Shown piece by piece: positions 43,639 through 51,759 of a DNA stretch of 64,000 nucleotides; position 1 is the first letter of the stretch; every line of letters starts with the position of its first letter. This DNA comes from Stagnihabitans sp038231395 (GTDB taxonomy: Bacteria > Pseudomonadota > Alphaproteobacteria > Rhodobacterales > Rhodobacteraceae): the NCBI GenBank assembly GCA_038231395.1, contig JBBRLL010000022.1, positions 1 through 64,000 of the forward strand, written 5' to 3'. Below the pieces are notes generated by a model. That model was not told the origin of the DNA. It made no database searches and worked only from the letters and a program-made list of their open reading frames with translations. Made by a program: the position numbers and the translations under genes.

Positions 43639-44988
43639 TCACGCGTGGATCAGGCCGATGTCTGACGGCCGCAGGTTGGTGGCGCCAAGCACATCGGCAA
43701 CTGGCTGACCGTTCACAAAGATCGAGGTGCCGCTGCCGTCCGCCATCGGGGCTGTGGTGACGTGCATCTCGCCCGGATGGGCGGCCGTCAGATTGGCATC
43801 GGCGTGGTTGTTGGTGAATTCCACGTAGATTTTATCCTGCGCGGGGTTGTAGTCGGTGATCTGCGCCGGGTGGCCGTGTTCGACATCCCAACTGACGTGG
43901 AACTGATCTGCCCCCGCACCGCCCCTACCGACATCATCGCTGCCAAGATAAAGTTTATCGTTCCCGATGCCGCCGTACAGATGGTCGGCCTGATGATCCT
44001 CTACCACGAATGACAGGTTGCCGGGTTCGTGTTGCACCAAAAAGCCGTGCAGGCTGTCATCGCCCGCGTTGCCGTACAACGTGTCTTGCCCCGCATCAAA
44101 GCCGATCAGGTGGTCGTTGCCGGCATGGCCGAACAGCTTGTCACTGCCAGCATTGCCGTCGATCAGATCATTTTGGGCGGAGCCATGCAGCGTGTCATCG
44201 TTCGCGCTGCCGAAAACTTTGGTGGGCCCGGCGGTCACCGTGGCTTGGGGTTGGCTGTCATGGCCCATCAGATGCGCATCGCCAGCAGGTGCGGTGCTCT
44301 GCGCCGGGTGGCCGTTGTGATGGGTGGGCTGGTCGTGCGCTGTGTGCCCGTTGTGAGAGGCGTGACCGTCGTGGGAGTTGTGCCCGTCGTGAGAGTTGTG
44401 CCCGTTGTGGGAGTTGTGCCCGTCGTGGGGTTTGTGCCCGTCGTGGGAGGCGTGACCGTCGTGGGAGTTGTGCCCGTCGTGAGAGTTGTGCCCGTTGTGG
44501 GAGTTGTGCCCGTCGTGGGGTTTGTGCCCGTCGTGGGAGTTGTGCCCGTTGTGACCGTCCTGCGATGTGTGCCGGCCGTGCGACTGGTGACCGTTGTGAT
44601 GCGCGCTTGCGTGCTGACCCGGTGCCACATGCTGCACCACATGCTGCGGCGTGTGGTGGAACAACGGGTGGCCGTGGTGCATCGGAAGCGCCCCATGCGC
44701 CCCCTGCGGCAGGTTGTGCCCGGTGGCATGGGCCGCATCCTGAACCGGATGCGCATGGCTGTCGGGATGAACGAAACTGCCCAGCAAATCGTGGTGGCTT
44801 GGGTCGTCATCAGATGGGTCCGACCCGTTGTGCGCCGCGTCAGGGTCATCCAGCATGGAGCCATGGCCCGAGGACGCAGCATCGTTGGTCGCATCGTGAT
44901 GATCGCCATCCGCAGGCTGGTCGTCAAAATGTTCCATAAAGGCCGTGGCCGCAATGCCCACGCCAGCCATCATCAACAGCCCAAACAT
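43639..44988 (-). CDS. Histidine-rich repeat protein with RTX-type calcium-binding repeats
   Basis: The 449-residue protein begins with a hydrophobic segment (MFGLLMMAGVGIAATAFM) that may be an anchor or signal. Residues about 20-130 are rich in Asp and His. From about 135 to 215 there are tandem units of the form HDGHNS. A block of calcium-binding nonapeptides follows, with GSANDDTLHGSAQNDLIDG, GSDKLFGHAGND and later GGIGNDKL and RGGAGADQFHVSW. The C-terminal NPAQDKIYVEF domain is that of hemolysin-type proteins. The His array could chelate Zn, Ni or Cu. Starts at ATG 44988 after GGGAG. Confidence 0.8.
   Translation of the reverse strand: MFGLLMMAGVGIAATAFMEHFDDQPADGDHHDATNDAASSGHGSMLDDPDAAHNGSDPSDDDPSHHDLLGSFVHPDSHAHPVQDAAHATGHNLPQGAHGALPMHHGHPLFHHTPQHVVQHVAPGQHASAHHNGHQSHGRHTSQDGHNGHNSHDGHKPHDGHNSHNGHNSHDGHNSHDGHASHDGHKPHDGHNSHNGHNSHDGHNSHDGHASHNGHTAHDQPTHHNGHPAQSTAPAGDAHLMGHDSQPQATVTAGPTKVFGSANDDTLHGSAQNDLIDGNAGSDKLFGHAGNDHLIGFDAGQDTLYGNAGDDSLHGFLVQHEPGNLSFVVEDHQADHLYGGIGNDKLYLGSDDVGRGGAGADQFHVSWDVEHGHPAQITDYNPAQDKIYVEFTNNHADANLTAAHPGEMHVTTAPMADGSGTSIFVNGQPVADVLGATNLRPSDIGLIHA
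44361..44540. repeat. 90-bp tandem duplication in the His-rich gene
   Basis: The 90 bases at 44361-44450 recur at 44451-44540 with a single difference at the last base. Each is built from five 18-bp sub-units coding for HDGHNS-like hexapeptides, and partial units extend on both sides. The near identity points to recent duplication, and the length could vary between strains without loss of frame. Confidence 0.9.
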
Positions 44989-45101
44989 GATCACACTCCC
45001 GCAGCTTCACCCAAGGCAGAGAATGGCTCATCATGTCTTTACAGATTGCTAACGGCGGTGAGATTTCGGTGCATGGCCCGGGGTGTTACACTCAAACCAT
45101 T

Positions 45102-45881
45102 CTACTCAAAGATGTCGGAAGCGCGCGGAATCTCTTTGGCCGACTTTGGGTCAATTTCGCGCCAAACTTTGCGCAACTGCACGTAATTCGCGTGGTCGCG
45201 CGCGTAAACGGTACGGATGCGGGTGGTCAGCGCCTCATCCAGCACCTGACGTTTTATGTCGCCCGAATTTGTGGTGTAGCGTTCCAGTTTACCAAGAACG
45301 TCGGCAATATCCGGCACCACATCGGACAACAAAAGGGTCAAATGGCTGTCCAGTCCGCTGAGCGGCAAAACTTTCATGTCAAACGCCCGGATGATTTCGG
45401 TCCGGAAGTGTTGCGGGGTCCAATGCGGGTCACGGCCGATTTCGTTGGATTTGGTCAGGTTATTTTCAACCCAGTCGATCATGATATGGCAATTGGCGAG
45501 ATGCTCTGCCGGGGTCGCTGCCTCAACATTCAGGCCGTGATTGTCGCGCAGGACGGCACGCAGACCGACGAATTTACGATACCCCTCGCCGACGACCTTG
45601 TCAAAATACAGCGACATGAAACGGTCAACCGGATCGCGCAGGATGACAAAGCTGTAAGGCTCGGCCCGGACCTCTTCCAGCGTCAGGTTGAACTGAGAGA
45701 CACGGGCAAAATCGCGGGTGCGTTCGTGGATGCGCGGCGGGTTGGGGTAGTCGGTGCCGTGATCCAGACGCCAGATCAGGTTCTTGACGAAGGTGCAGCC
45801 ACATTTGGGAATGAAGAGGTAGCGGATCGGAAGCGTCCGGCAGGACAGCAGACTTTCCATCCGCGGCTGTTGGCGTGCCAT
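45102..45881 (-). CDS. Sulfotransferase family 2-like protein
   Basis: The 259-residue protein has a PAPS-binding 5'-phosphosulfate loop in YLFIPKCGCTFVKNLIW and a 3'-phosphate-binding segment in VILRDPVDRFMSLYFDKVV, as in carbohydrate sulfotransferases. RLRK-type basic residues lie near the C-terminus. There is no signal peptide. It should transfer sulfate from PAPS to a glycan or lipid. It lies 59 bases downstream of the glycosyltransferase gene on the same strand, so sulfation of the glycan made by that enzyme is plausible (inference). Confidence 0.82.
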   Translation of the reverse strand: MARQQPRMESLLSCRTLPIRYLFIPKCGCTFVKNLIWRLDHGTDYPNPPRIHERTRDFARVSQFNLTLEEVRAEPYSFVILRDPVDRFMSLYFDKVVGEGYRKFVGLRAVLRDNHGLNVEAATPAEHLANCHIMIDWVENNLTKSNEIGRDPHWTPQHFRTEIIRAFDMKVLPLSGLDSHLTLLLSDVVPDIADVLGKLERYTTNSGDIKRQVLDEALTTRIRTVYARDHANYVQLRKVWREIDPKSAKEIPRASDIFE

Positions 45882-45940
45882 CCGTCAAGTCCCCTTCGTT
45901 TTCCGTGTCTTACAGGCCGGAACCCGGTGCCACAAGCCTG

Positions 45941-46936
45941 TCATGCGCTGCCACGGGCTTGCCAGTAGCACTCAATTTCGGCCTCATAAAGCCGAAGTCC
46001 GTTGTCAGCAGCCGCAGCCAACCGCGCGTCCGATCGGTAGTCGGCGATCCGTTTTGCCACCTCATCGGCATAGCGCAGAATGGTGTCATCGAAAAAGCTG
46101 CCAGCCGACATGCGGCGGAAATAATCTTCGGTGTGGCGCATGTTTTGCTTGCCGTGCAGCAGGTCGCCATGGCCCCGGGCGCGCCGCAAATCAAAGCTGT
46201 CCACCGTGCGGGTCAGATAGTGGTTGATCTGCGCAAAGCGAAAGCTGCCAACCCGGGTCTTGACGCTGCGATAGGTGCCAAATTCCACCGTTTCTCCGGC
46301 CACATCCTCGGTCCAAAGGCCCGCCGCAAAGGCCAGACGCAGCGAACCGCCCGCCAGCCAGCCAAAAGGGTGATGATTGGAAAACTGTTTCCACCGGCGC
46401 GGTTGGCGGATCAGAGTTTTGACCGGACCATTGCCTTCCAAAGTCCGCAGGCGCAACAAAAAGCGGCTGGCTGTAGGTTCGTCAACCCAACGCTCCTGTC
46501 CGCCGGAGCCAAAGCAGGCCCAATTGATCAAAACAAGGTCCGCGTCAGCCTGGGTCGCAATCAGGTCCGTCAGGGTTCCGTCGCCGATGTGGATATTCAG
46601 AAATTCGTCGGCATCCAGAATCATCAGCCAATCGGCCTGATCCACTGGAAAGCTCTGCCGGATTTGCGCATAGGCAAAGGCTTGCGGCCGGATATTGGGC
46701 GGCGGTTGGCAGGGGATATGGCGGATCACGCCGCGTGCGGCCAAGGCGTCCAGAATTTCCGCCGTGCCATCGGTGCAATCGTTGGATGCGATGATGATCT
46801 CGTCAAAACCAAGCCCTTTGTGATGGGCGACAAACTCCAAAACAAACGGGGCTTCGTTGCGGAAGCTGGAAAGCAGAACCCGTTTGCCGTCAAACCTTTC
46901 GCCTGTCAAACGACCCCTCCCGTTGCGCAAATCCAT
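45941..46936 (-). CDS. Glycosyltransferase family 2-like protein
   Basis: The 331-residue protein has the Glyco_tranf_2_4 pattern: VLLSSFRNEAPFVLEFVAHH, EIIIASNDCTDGTAEIL, the DXD-like metal motif in ILDADEFLNIH, and later HHPFGWLAGGSL. It is probably a cytosolic or membrane-associated transferase using a nucleotide sugar. No membrane helix is seen. It is the first gene of a minus-strand set with the sulfotransferase and the His-rich RTX-like protein, suggesting a surface polysaccharide or glycoprotein function. Confidence 0.85.
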   Translation of the reverse strand: MDLRNGRGRLTGERFDGKRVLLSSFRNEAPFVLEFVAHHKGLGFDEIIIASNDCTDGTAEILDALAARGVIRHIPCQPPPNIRPQAFAYAQIRQSFPVDQADWLMILDADEFLNIHIGDGTLTDLIATQADADLVLINWACFGSGGQERWVDEPTASRFLLRLRTLEGNGPVKTLIRQPRRWKQFSNHHPFGWLAGGSLRLAFAAGLWTEDVAGETVEFGTYRSVKTRVGSFRFAQINHYLTRTVDSFDLRRARGHGDLLHGKQNMRHTEDYFRRMSAGSFFDDTILRYADEVAKRIADYRSDARLAAAADNGLRLYEAEIECYWQARGSA

Positions 46937-47204
46937 GGTAGCAGGACTGGCATGTCACGCAAGGCTGGTTCCCGGCCTGTCCTGGCCCACACGCGGGCTT
47001 TTAGGCTTTACACATGCGCAGCGCTCTTTTAAGATCTTGTCCATGATCACTCGCTGCACGCCGTTCCAACTGCCCCGACGCCTGACCGCGTAAGCGCCCG
47101 CTTCGCTGTGGCCAATTGCAGCCGCGCTCCTGAATGCCCCCGAACATCGTTGACCTTTGCGCCTGTCTTTGGCACCCCTTGGCCTTCTATTTGAGGACTG
47201 ACCC

Positions 47205-48377
47205 ATGATCACGCCCGTTCTTCCGACCTACAACCGCGCACCGATGGCTTTTGTCCGGGGCGAAGGCTGCTGGCTTTGGGCCGAGGATGGGCGCAAATTC
47301 CTCGACCTTGGTGCGGGCATTGCGGTGAACGCGCTTGGTCATGCCAACCCCGATCTGGTGGCCGCCTTGACAGAACAGGCGGGCAAGCTGTGGCATGTGT
47401 CGAACCTGTACCGCATCCCGGAACAGGAAAGGCTGGCCGAGGCGCTGGTGGCCAAGACCTTCGCCGACACAGTGTTTTTTACCAACTCCGGGACGGAAGC
47501 CGCAGAGCTGGCCATCAAGATGGCGCGCAAATACCACTATGACAAAGGCACTCCACGGGCCGAGATCATCACGTTTGAGGGTGCTTTCCATGGCCGCTCC
47601 ACCGCTGCCATCGCGGCCTCTGGGGCCGAGAAGATGGTCAAGGGTTTTGGCCCGTTGATGCCGGGCTTCCGGCAGTTGAAATGGGCCGATCATGATGCGA
47701 TCCGCGCAGCCATCACGCAAGTCACCTGCGCGGTGATCATTGAACCGGTGGAGGGCGAGGGCGGGATTCGTGTCGTGCCGGACCAGTGCCTGAAAGGCTT
47801 GCGCGATCTGTGCGACAGCACCGGCACCTTGCTGATTTTTGACGAGGTGCAATGTGGCATGGGACGGACCGGCAAGCTGTTCGCGCACGAATGGTCCGGC
47901 ATCACCCCGGATATCATGATGGTGGCAAAGGGCATTGGCGGCGGGTTTCCGTTGGGCGCAGTTCTGGCCACCGAAAACGCGGCCTCCGGTATGGTCGCAG
48001 GCACCCATGGCTCCACCTACGGCGGCAACCCTTTGGCCTGTGCGGTGGGCGCCAAAGTGATGGAGATCATCTCGGATGACGCATTTCTGGACGAGGTCAA
48101 TCGCAAAGCAGCGCTGTTCCGGCAGGGTTTGGAAAGTCTGGTCGCAACCCATCCCGCCGTGTTTGAAAGCGTGCGGGGCGAGGGGCTGATCCTTGGCCTG
48201 AAGTGCAAGGCCGCGAACACCGACTTCGTGAAGGCCGGTTATGCAGCCGGGGTGTTGACCGTGCCCGCCGCCGACAACGTGATCCGCCTGCTGCCGGCGC
48301 TGAACATCCCCGACGCAGATATTGCTACCGCACTGACGCTGCTGGACAAAGCCGCCGCCTTGGTGGAGGCAGCCTGA
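47205..48377 (+). CDS. argD: Acetylornithine aminotransferase
   Basis: The 390-residue class III PLP enzyme transfers an amino group to N-acetylglutamate semialdehyde in arginine synthesis. The N-terminus PVLPTYNRAPMAFVRGEGCW, NSGTEAAELAIKMAR, LIFDEVQCGMGRTGKLFAH and the PLP lysine in MMVAKGIGGGFPLGA identify it. It is followed by argF after 125 bases. The enzyme may also act on succinyldiaminopimelate. Length is as expected. The 268-base upstream region shows no convincing promoter and no gene. Confidence 0.95.
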   Translation: MITPVLPTYNRAPMAFVRGEGCWLWAEDGRKFLDLGAGIAVNALGHANPDLVAALTEQAGKLWHVSNLYRIPEQERLAEALVAKTFADTVFFTNSGTEAAELAIKMARKYHYDKGTPRAEIITFEGAFHGRSTAAIAASGAEKMVKGFGPLMPGFRQLKWADHDAIRAAITQVTCAVIIEPVEGEGGIRVVPDQCLKGLRDLCDSTGTLLIFDEVQCGMGRTGKLFAHEWSGITPDIMMVAKGIGGGFPLGAVLATENAASGMVAGTHGSTYGGNPLACAVGAKVMEIISDDAFLDEVNRKAALFRQGLESLVATHPAVFESVRGEGLILGLKCKAANTDFVKAGYAAGVLTVPAADNVIRLLPALNIPDADIATALTLLDKAAALVEAA

Positions 48378-48502
48378 CATGTTGGCAACACGGGAACACC
48401 AACAGCGGAGCCGTCGACGAGTTGGAACCCTTGCGGTGACATTGGTTCAAATATCCAACCCGGGTCAGGGGCCTGAAACCCCCGGCATTCAGAAAGCCCG
48501 AT

Positions 48503-49429
48503 ATGAAACATTTCCTCGATCTTCACAAAACTGATGCGGCCGATCTGCGGCAGATGATCGACAGCGCCCGCGTGATGAAAACCGCTCGGCATGACCGGCC
48601 CAAAGGCTCCCCCGATGATGACCAGCCGCTTACCGGGCGCTTGGTCGCGCTGATCTTTGAAAAGCCCTCCACCCGCACCCGGGTTTCCTTTGACGTCGGT
48701 GTGCGGCAGTTGGGCGGGCAGACCATGGTTCTGTCGGGCAAAGATCTGCAACTGGGTCATGGCGAGACGATTGCTGACACGGCGCGGGTTCTGTCGCGCT
48801 ATGTCGACCTGATCGTGATCCGCACCTTTGAAGAGGATACCTTGCTGGAGATGGCCGAACACGCCACCGTGCCCGTCATCAACGGCCTGACCAACCGCAC
48901 CCATCCCTGCCAGATCATGGCCGATGTGATGACCTATGAAGAGCATCGCGGACCGATCGCCGGCCGCAAAGTCGTCTGGGCCGGTGATGGCAACAACGTC
49001 TGCGCCAGCTTTATTCATGCCGCCGGCCAGTTCGGCTTTGATCTGACCTTTACCGGCCCCGAAACCCTTGATCCTGAATCGAAGTTCATTGATTTTGCCC
49101 GGGCGCGCGGGTCGCAGATCAAGATAGAGCGTGACCCCGCCCGCGCCATCATGGGTGCTGATCTGGTGGTCACCGACACCTGGGTTTCGATGCACGACCC
49201 GGAATCCGCCAAGGAACGCCGCCACAACCAGTTGCGTGGGTATCAGGTCAACGAGATGCTGATGGCGCAGGCCAAGCCCGACGCGTTGTTCATGCACTGC
49301 CTGCCCGCGCACCGCAACGACGAGGTCACCTCTGCCGTCATGGACGGCCCGCATTCGGTGATTTTCGATGAAGCCGAAAACCGCCTTCACGCGCAAAAAG
49401 CGGTGATGCGCTGGTGTCTGGGGTTGTAA
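48503..49429 (+). CDS. argF: Ornithine carbamoyltransferase
   Basis: The 308-residue enzyme makes citrulline from ornithine and carbamoyl phosphate. The carbamoyl-phosphate site is FEKPSTRTRVSFDVG, with the HPCQIMADVMT segment following. The ornithine-site motifs are VTDTWVSM and the catalytic HCLPAHR near residue 270. It is complete and follows argD in the arginine pathway. A short hairpin follows the stop. The start at 48503 has a weak ribosome-binding site. Confidence 0.96.
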   Translation: MKHFLDLHKTDAADLRQMIDSARVMKTARHDRPKGSPDDDQPLTGRLVALIFEKPSTRTRVSFDVGVRQLGGQTMVLSGKDLQLGHGETIADTARVLSRYVDLIVIRTFEEDTLLEMAEHATVPVINGLTNRTHPCQIMADVMTYEEHRGPIAGRKVVWAGDGNNVCASFIHAAGQFGFDLTFTGPETLDPESKFIDFARARGSQIKIERDPARAIMGADLVVTDTWVSMHDPESAKERRHNQLRGYQVNEMLMAQAKPDALFMHCLPAHRNDEVTSAVMDGPHSVIFDEAENRLHAQKAVMRWCLGL

Positions 49430-49435
49430 AACTGC

Positions 49436-49453
49436 GCGCCGGTTTCACGGCGC
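49436..49453. terminator. Short hairpin between argF and a convergent gene
   Basis: GCGCCG and CGGCGC are complementary with a six-base loop, starting six bases after the argF stop and overlapping the end of the converging minus-strand gene. The stem is only 6 bp with no T-tract, so this is a weak candidate. Confidence 0.35.
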
Positions 49454-50239
49454 CAGTTTGCTGATCCAAATCTCCATTTGCTTTGCTGGAACTTTCTTGG
49501 CCAAGGCGGTCTTGGACAAATCGCGGACGAGGATTTCGGGATTGCCCGGCGTTGCCGCTTTAAGATCAAGGGCCAACTGCCCTGCCAGACCGGCATCGTC
49601 GGCGTGAAAATAGCGCACTTCGTGCAGGCCATCAGCATCGCCGGTGCGCTCACCCCCGCCACCGCCGCCTTCGACGTTCCAGCCCTGTTCAAGAAGGGAG
49701 GCCGCAATAGCTATAGGAACGTCGCGGGGGTAAATGGAGAATTGCAGAAATATCTTGGCCGACGACTTTTCCTGCTTTGATACTTCGGTTGCTGACACAA
49801 CGGGCGGCGTTGCAAGGGTTTTGGGGGAATCGGTGTTTTGCGGAACCGACCTGACGCTGCCACAGGTCGCATCAAACGGGTTGACCAGACACGTCGAACT
49901 GGGAAGCTGCCGGACCGTGTTGTCGAATTTAAGCTGAACCGCGAAGGCCACACTCCAAAGCGAAAAGGCGGCGACGGGCACCCAGACAGCCAGCCCGATC
50001 AAAGTCCGGTTCACGTTTAGTCGCACCAGGATCGACAAGAGCCGCTGAAGCAACCACCCGGCCCCAATGACAATCACCAGACCCGCGAATATCTCCCAAG
50101 CTGGCACGGCCGACAAATCTTTGATGAAAGCGGCGATAAAATTTGATATCGTCATCAGTGCTATTGCGCCCGTCGCCCAGGCAGTGACACGCGGACTAAG
50201 CCCCAACAGCTTGGAAAGATCCCCAATTGGATCAGCCAT
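49445..50239 (-). CDS. Unrecognised membrane protein with a periplasmic or cytoplasmic C-terminal domain
   Basis: The 264-residue protein has three hydrophobic segments: WATGAIALMTISNFIAAFI, WEIFAGLVIVIGAGWLL and LIGLAVWVPVAAFSLWSVAF. A linker with two Cys (STCLVNPFDATCG) precedes a soluble domain from about 165 to the end. That domain (VPIAIAASLLEQGWNVEG, then VRYFHADDAGLAGQLALDL) is reminiscent of the LytR_C/SPOR-like peptide-pairing folds that read a helix-turn-strand. ATG 50239 has the strong site GAGGAGG. No function is recognised, and it stands alone. Confidence 0.6.
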   Translation of the reverse strand: MADPIGDLSKLLGLSPRVTAWATGAIALMTISNFIAAFIKDLSAVPAWEIFAGLVIVIGAGWLLQRLLSILVRLNVNRTLIGLAVWVPVAAFSLWSVAFAVQLKFDNTVRQLPSSTCLVNPFDATCGSVRSVPQNTDSPKTLATPPVVSATEVSKQEKSSAKIFLQFSIYPRDVPIAIAASLLEQGWNVEGGGGGGERTGDADGLHEVRYFHADDAGLAGQLALDLKAATPGNPEILVRDLSKTALAKKVPAKQMEIWISKLAP

Positions 50240-50395
50240 ATTCGACCTCCTCAAATCACAACTGATCAACCCTAAACACGTAGTATCGCACAGGTTGCGC
50301 GCTCCTCAAAATCTAATTTTCGCGACGTCCGGATTGGCCCTTGCTGCCACGCGCCCGTCGGCTACAACTCCTCCAACCCAAACAGGAGGAAACCC

Positions 50396-50884
50396 ATGCA
50401 ATCCCCAGTCCCGGCCTTTGTGCAGTCGCTGACCGCGTTGTCCAAGATCCTTGACAAGGCTGAGGCCTTTGCCGAGGCCAAGAAAATCAAGCCCGATGTG
50501 ATCCCGCAGCTTCGGCTGATCGCCGATATGCTGCCGCTTTGGCGTCAGGTCACCATCGCCTGTGACCATGCCAAAGGCGCTTCGGCGCGGCTGGCCGGGG
50601 TTGAGGTTCCCTCGTTTGCCGATACCGAAACCACTTTGATGGAACTGAAAGAGCGCGTCACCAACACAATCGCCTTCATCTCCACCATCGCGGATTCCGC
50701 CTATGAGGGGGCCGAGGCCCGCACCATTTCCTTGAAGGCTGGCGCGCGCGATCTGAGCTTCCTGGCCCCGGTCTACTTTGCAAGCTTTGCCATCCCGAAC
50801 TTTTACTTTCACATGGCAACCTGCTACAACATCCTGCGCACCAACGGCGTTGAAATCGGCAAATCCGACTTCATGGGTGCCTGA
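50396..50884 (+). CDS. DUF1993 family helical protein
   Basis: The 162-residue protein reads FVQSLTALSKILDKAEAFAE, LRLIADMLPLWRQV and PVYFASFAIPNFYFHMATCY, with the C-terminal LRTNGVEIGKSDF motif. These are the features of DUF1993, a DinB-like four-helix bundle of unknown activity. His residues at the usual metal positions (ACDHAK and YFHMATCYN) may bind a metal. AGGAGG lies seven bases before the ATG. A cysteine-hydrolase-like gene follows. Confidence 0.85.
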   Translation: MQSPVPAFVQSLTALSKILDKAEAFAEAKKIKPDVIPQLRLIADMLPLWRQVTIACDHAKGASARLAGVEVPSFADTETTLMELKERVTNTIAFISTIADSAYEGAEARTISLKAGARDLSFLAPVYFASFAIPNFYFHMATCYNILRTNGVEIGKSDFMGA

Positions 50885-50929
50885 CGTCACGGGCGTCTTG
50901 ATGAAGGGCGCCTGAACATGGGAGTCGAC

Positions 50930-51484
50930 ATGGAAAAGACCGCGCTTTTGGTGATCGACCTGCAAGAAGCCATGCGGGCGGACCGCGATGCGGGCTATCC
51001 ATGGGCCAACCCTGATGCGCCTGAAACGGCGGGCCGCTTGCGTGCGGCCTTCCACGCGTCGGGGTTACCCGTCCTGCACATCCATCACCACGGCACCGAT
51101 CCTGCCGATGGCTTTCACCCCGACAACCCGCTGTCCGTCGCCATGGCCGAAGTGACGCCGGTTGCGGGCGAAGCGGTTGTGATCAAACACGGATCTTCCG
51201 GTTTCATCGGTACCGGATTGGAGGCGCTGTTGCGCGACCAGGGGATCACCGCCTTGGTGATCGTTGGCGGTGAGGCGAATATGTGCGTGGAAAGCACGGC
51301 ACGGATGGCGGGCAATCTGGGGTTTCAGACCACCATCGTGGCCGACGCTTTGGTGAACTTTCAACGTACTTTGCGCGATGGACGCGTGATGCCGCCAGAA
51401 ACCGTGCTGGAGATGTCTTTGGCCAACCTGTCCTCGTTTGCCCGTATCGCCAGCAGCACGGAAGTTTTGGCCGAACTGCCATAG
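50930..51484 (+). CDS. Isochorismatase-like cysteine hydrolase
   Basis: The 184-residue protein shows the triad of the isochorismatase/nicotinamidase family: Asp in LLVIDLQEAMR, Lys in VIKHGSSGF and Cys in GGEANMCVESTARMAG. It should hydrolyse an amide or vinyl ether in the cytoplasm; the substrate is not defined by these motifs. Two ATG codons are available (50918 and 50930). The second is chosen because GGGAG lies five bases before it and the product starts at the usual place. Confidence 0.85.
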   Translation: MEKTALLVIDLQEAMRADRDAGYPWANPDAPETAGRLRAAFHASGLPVLHIHHHGTDPADGFHPDNPLSVAMAEVTPVAGEAVVIKHGSSGFIGTGLEALLRDQGITALVIVGGEANMCVESTARMAGNLGFQTTIVADALVNFQRTLRDGRVMPPETVLEMSLANLSSFARIASSTEVLAELP

Positions 51485-51489
51485 CGCCT

Positions 51490-51698
51490 GATCAAAGCCC
51501 GCCCTTCACCCCGGAAGACGTTGCGGCCTGTTTCATCCGTTCGGATGGCTCCTTTCAGTTTGCCCGCAGGGCTCGCCCCATCGTGCCCGTATCGCCAACC
51601 TGATCCGCGCCGGGTATGACCCGGTCTTGCCCAACTTCGCCCGCGATGCCTCTCACGCGTGGCGATTGGATGGTCGGCTGAATTTGCCAGCCTCTTAG
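51490..51698 (+). pseudogene. Probable remnant of a small gene in two frames
   Basis: Two protein-like segments abut in different frames. 51490-51603 reads SPPFTPEDVAACFIRSDGSF then QFARRARPIVPV and a stop. A second frame from about 51580 reads ARIANLIRAGYDPVLPNFAR, then DASHAWRLDGRL and TAG at 696-698. The first resembles the start, and the second the end, of a longer protein I cannot name with certainty; the middle is missing. Internal deletion plus frameshift would explain it. The evidence is composition and phrase-like similarity only. Confidence 0.35.
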
Positions 51699-51759
51699 GG
51701 CGTGGTTAACCAAACGCCGTTAGGTTTTGCGCAATGGCGCAGAGTGTCGAGGCCGACGA

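Noticed and set aside
44361..44540. Regular repeats suggesting a CRISPR array
   Set aside because: There are no unique spacers; units are contiguous, coding and 18/90 bp long. The same holds for 58625-58714.
44029..45186. Long plus-strand frame encoding many VVPVV-type units opposite the His-rich gene
   Set aside because: It is the antisense reading of the tandem repeats; no start signal, and the composition arises directly from the repeat. The minus-strand reading has recognisable RTX domains.
47150..47190. TTGACC and TTCTAT upstream of argD as a promoter
   Set aside because: Hexamers are 29 bases apart, beyond usable spacing; no better pair was seen.
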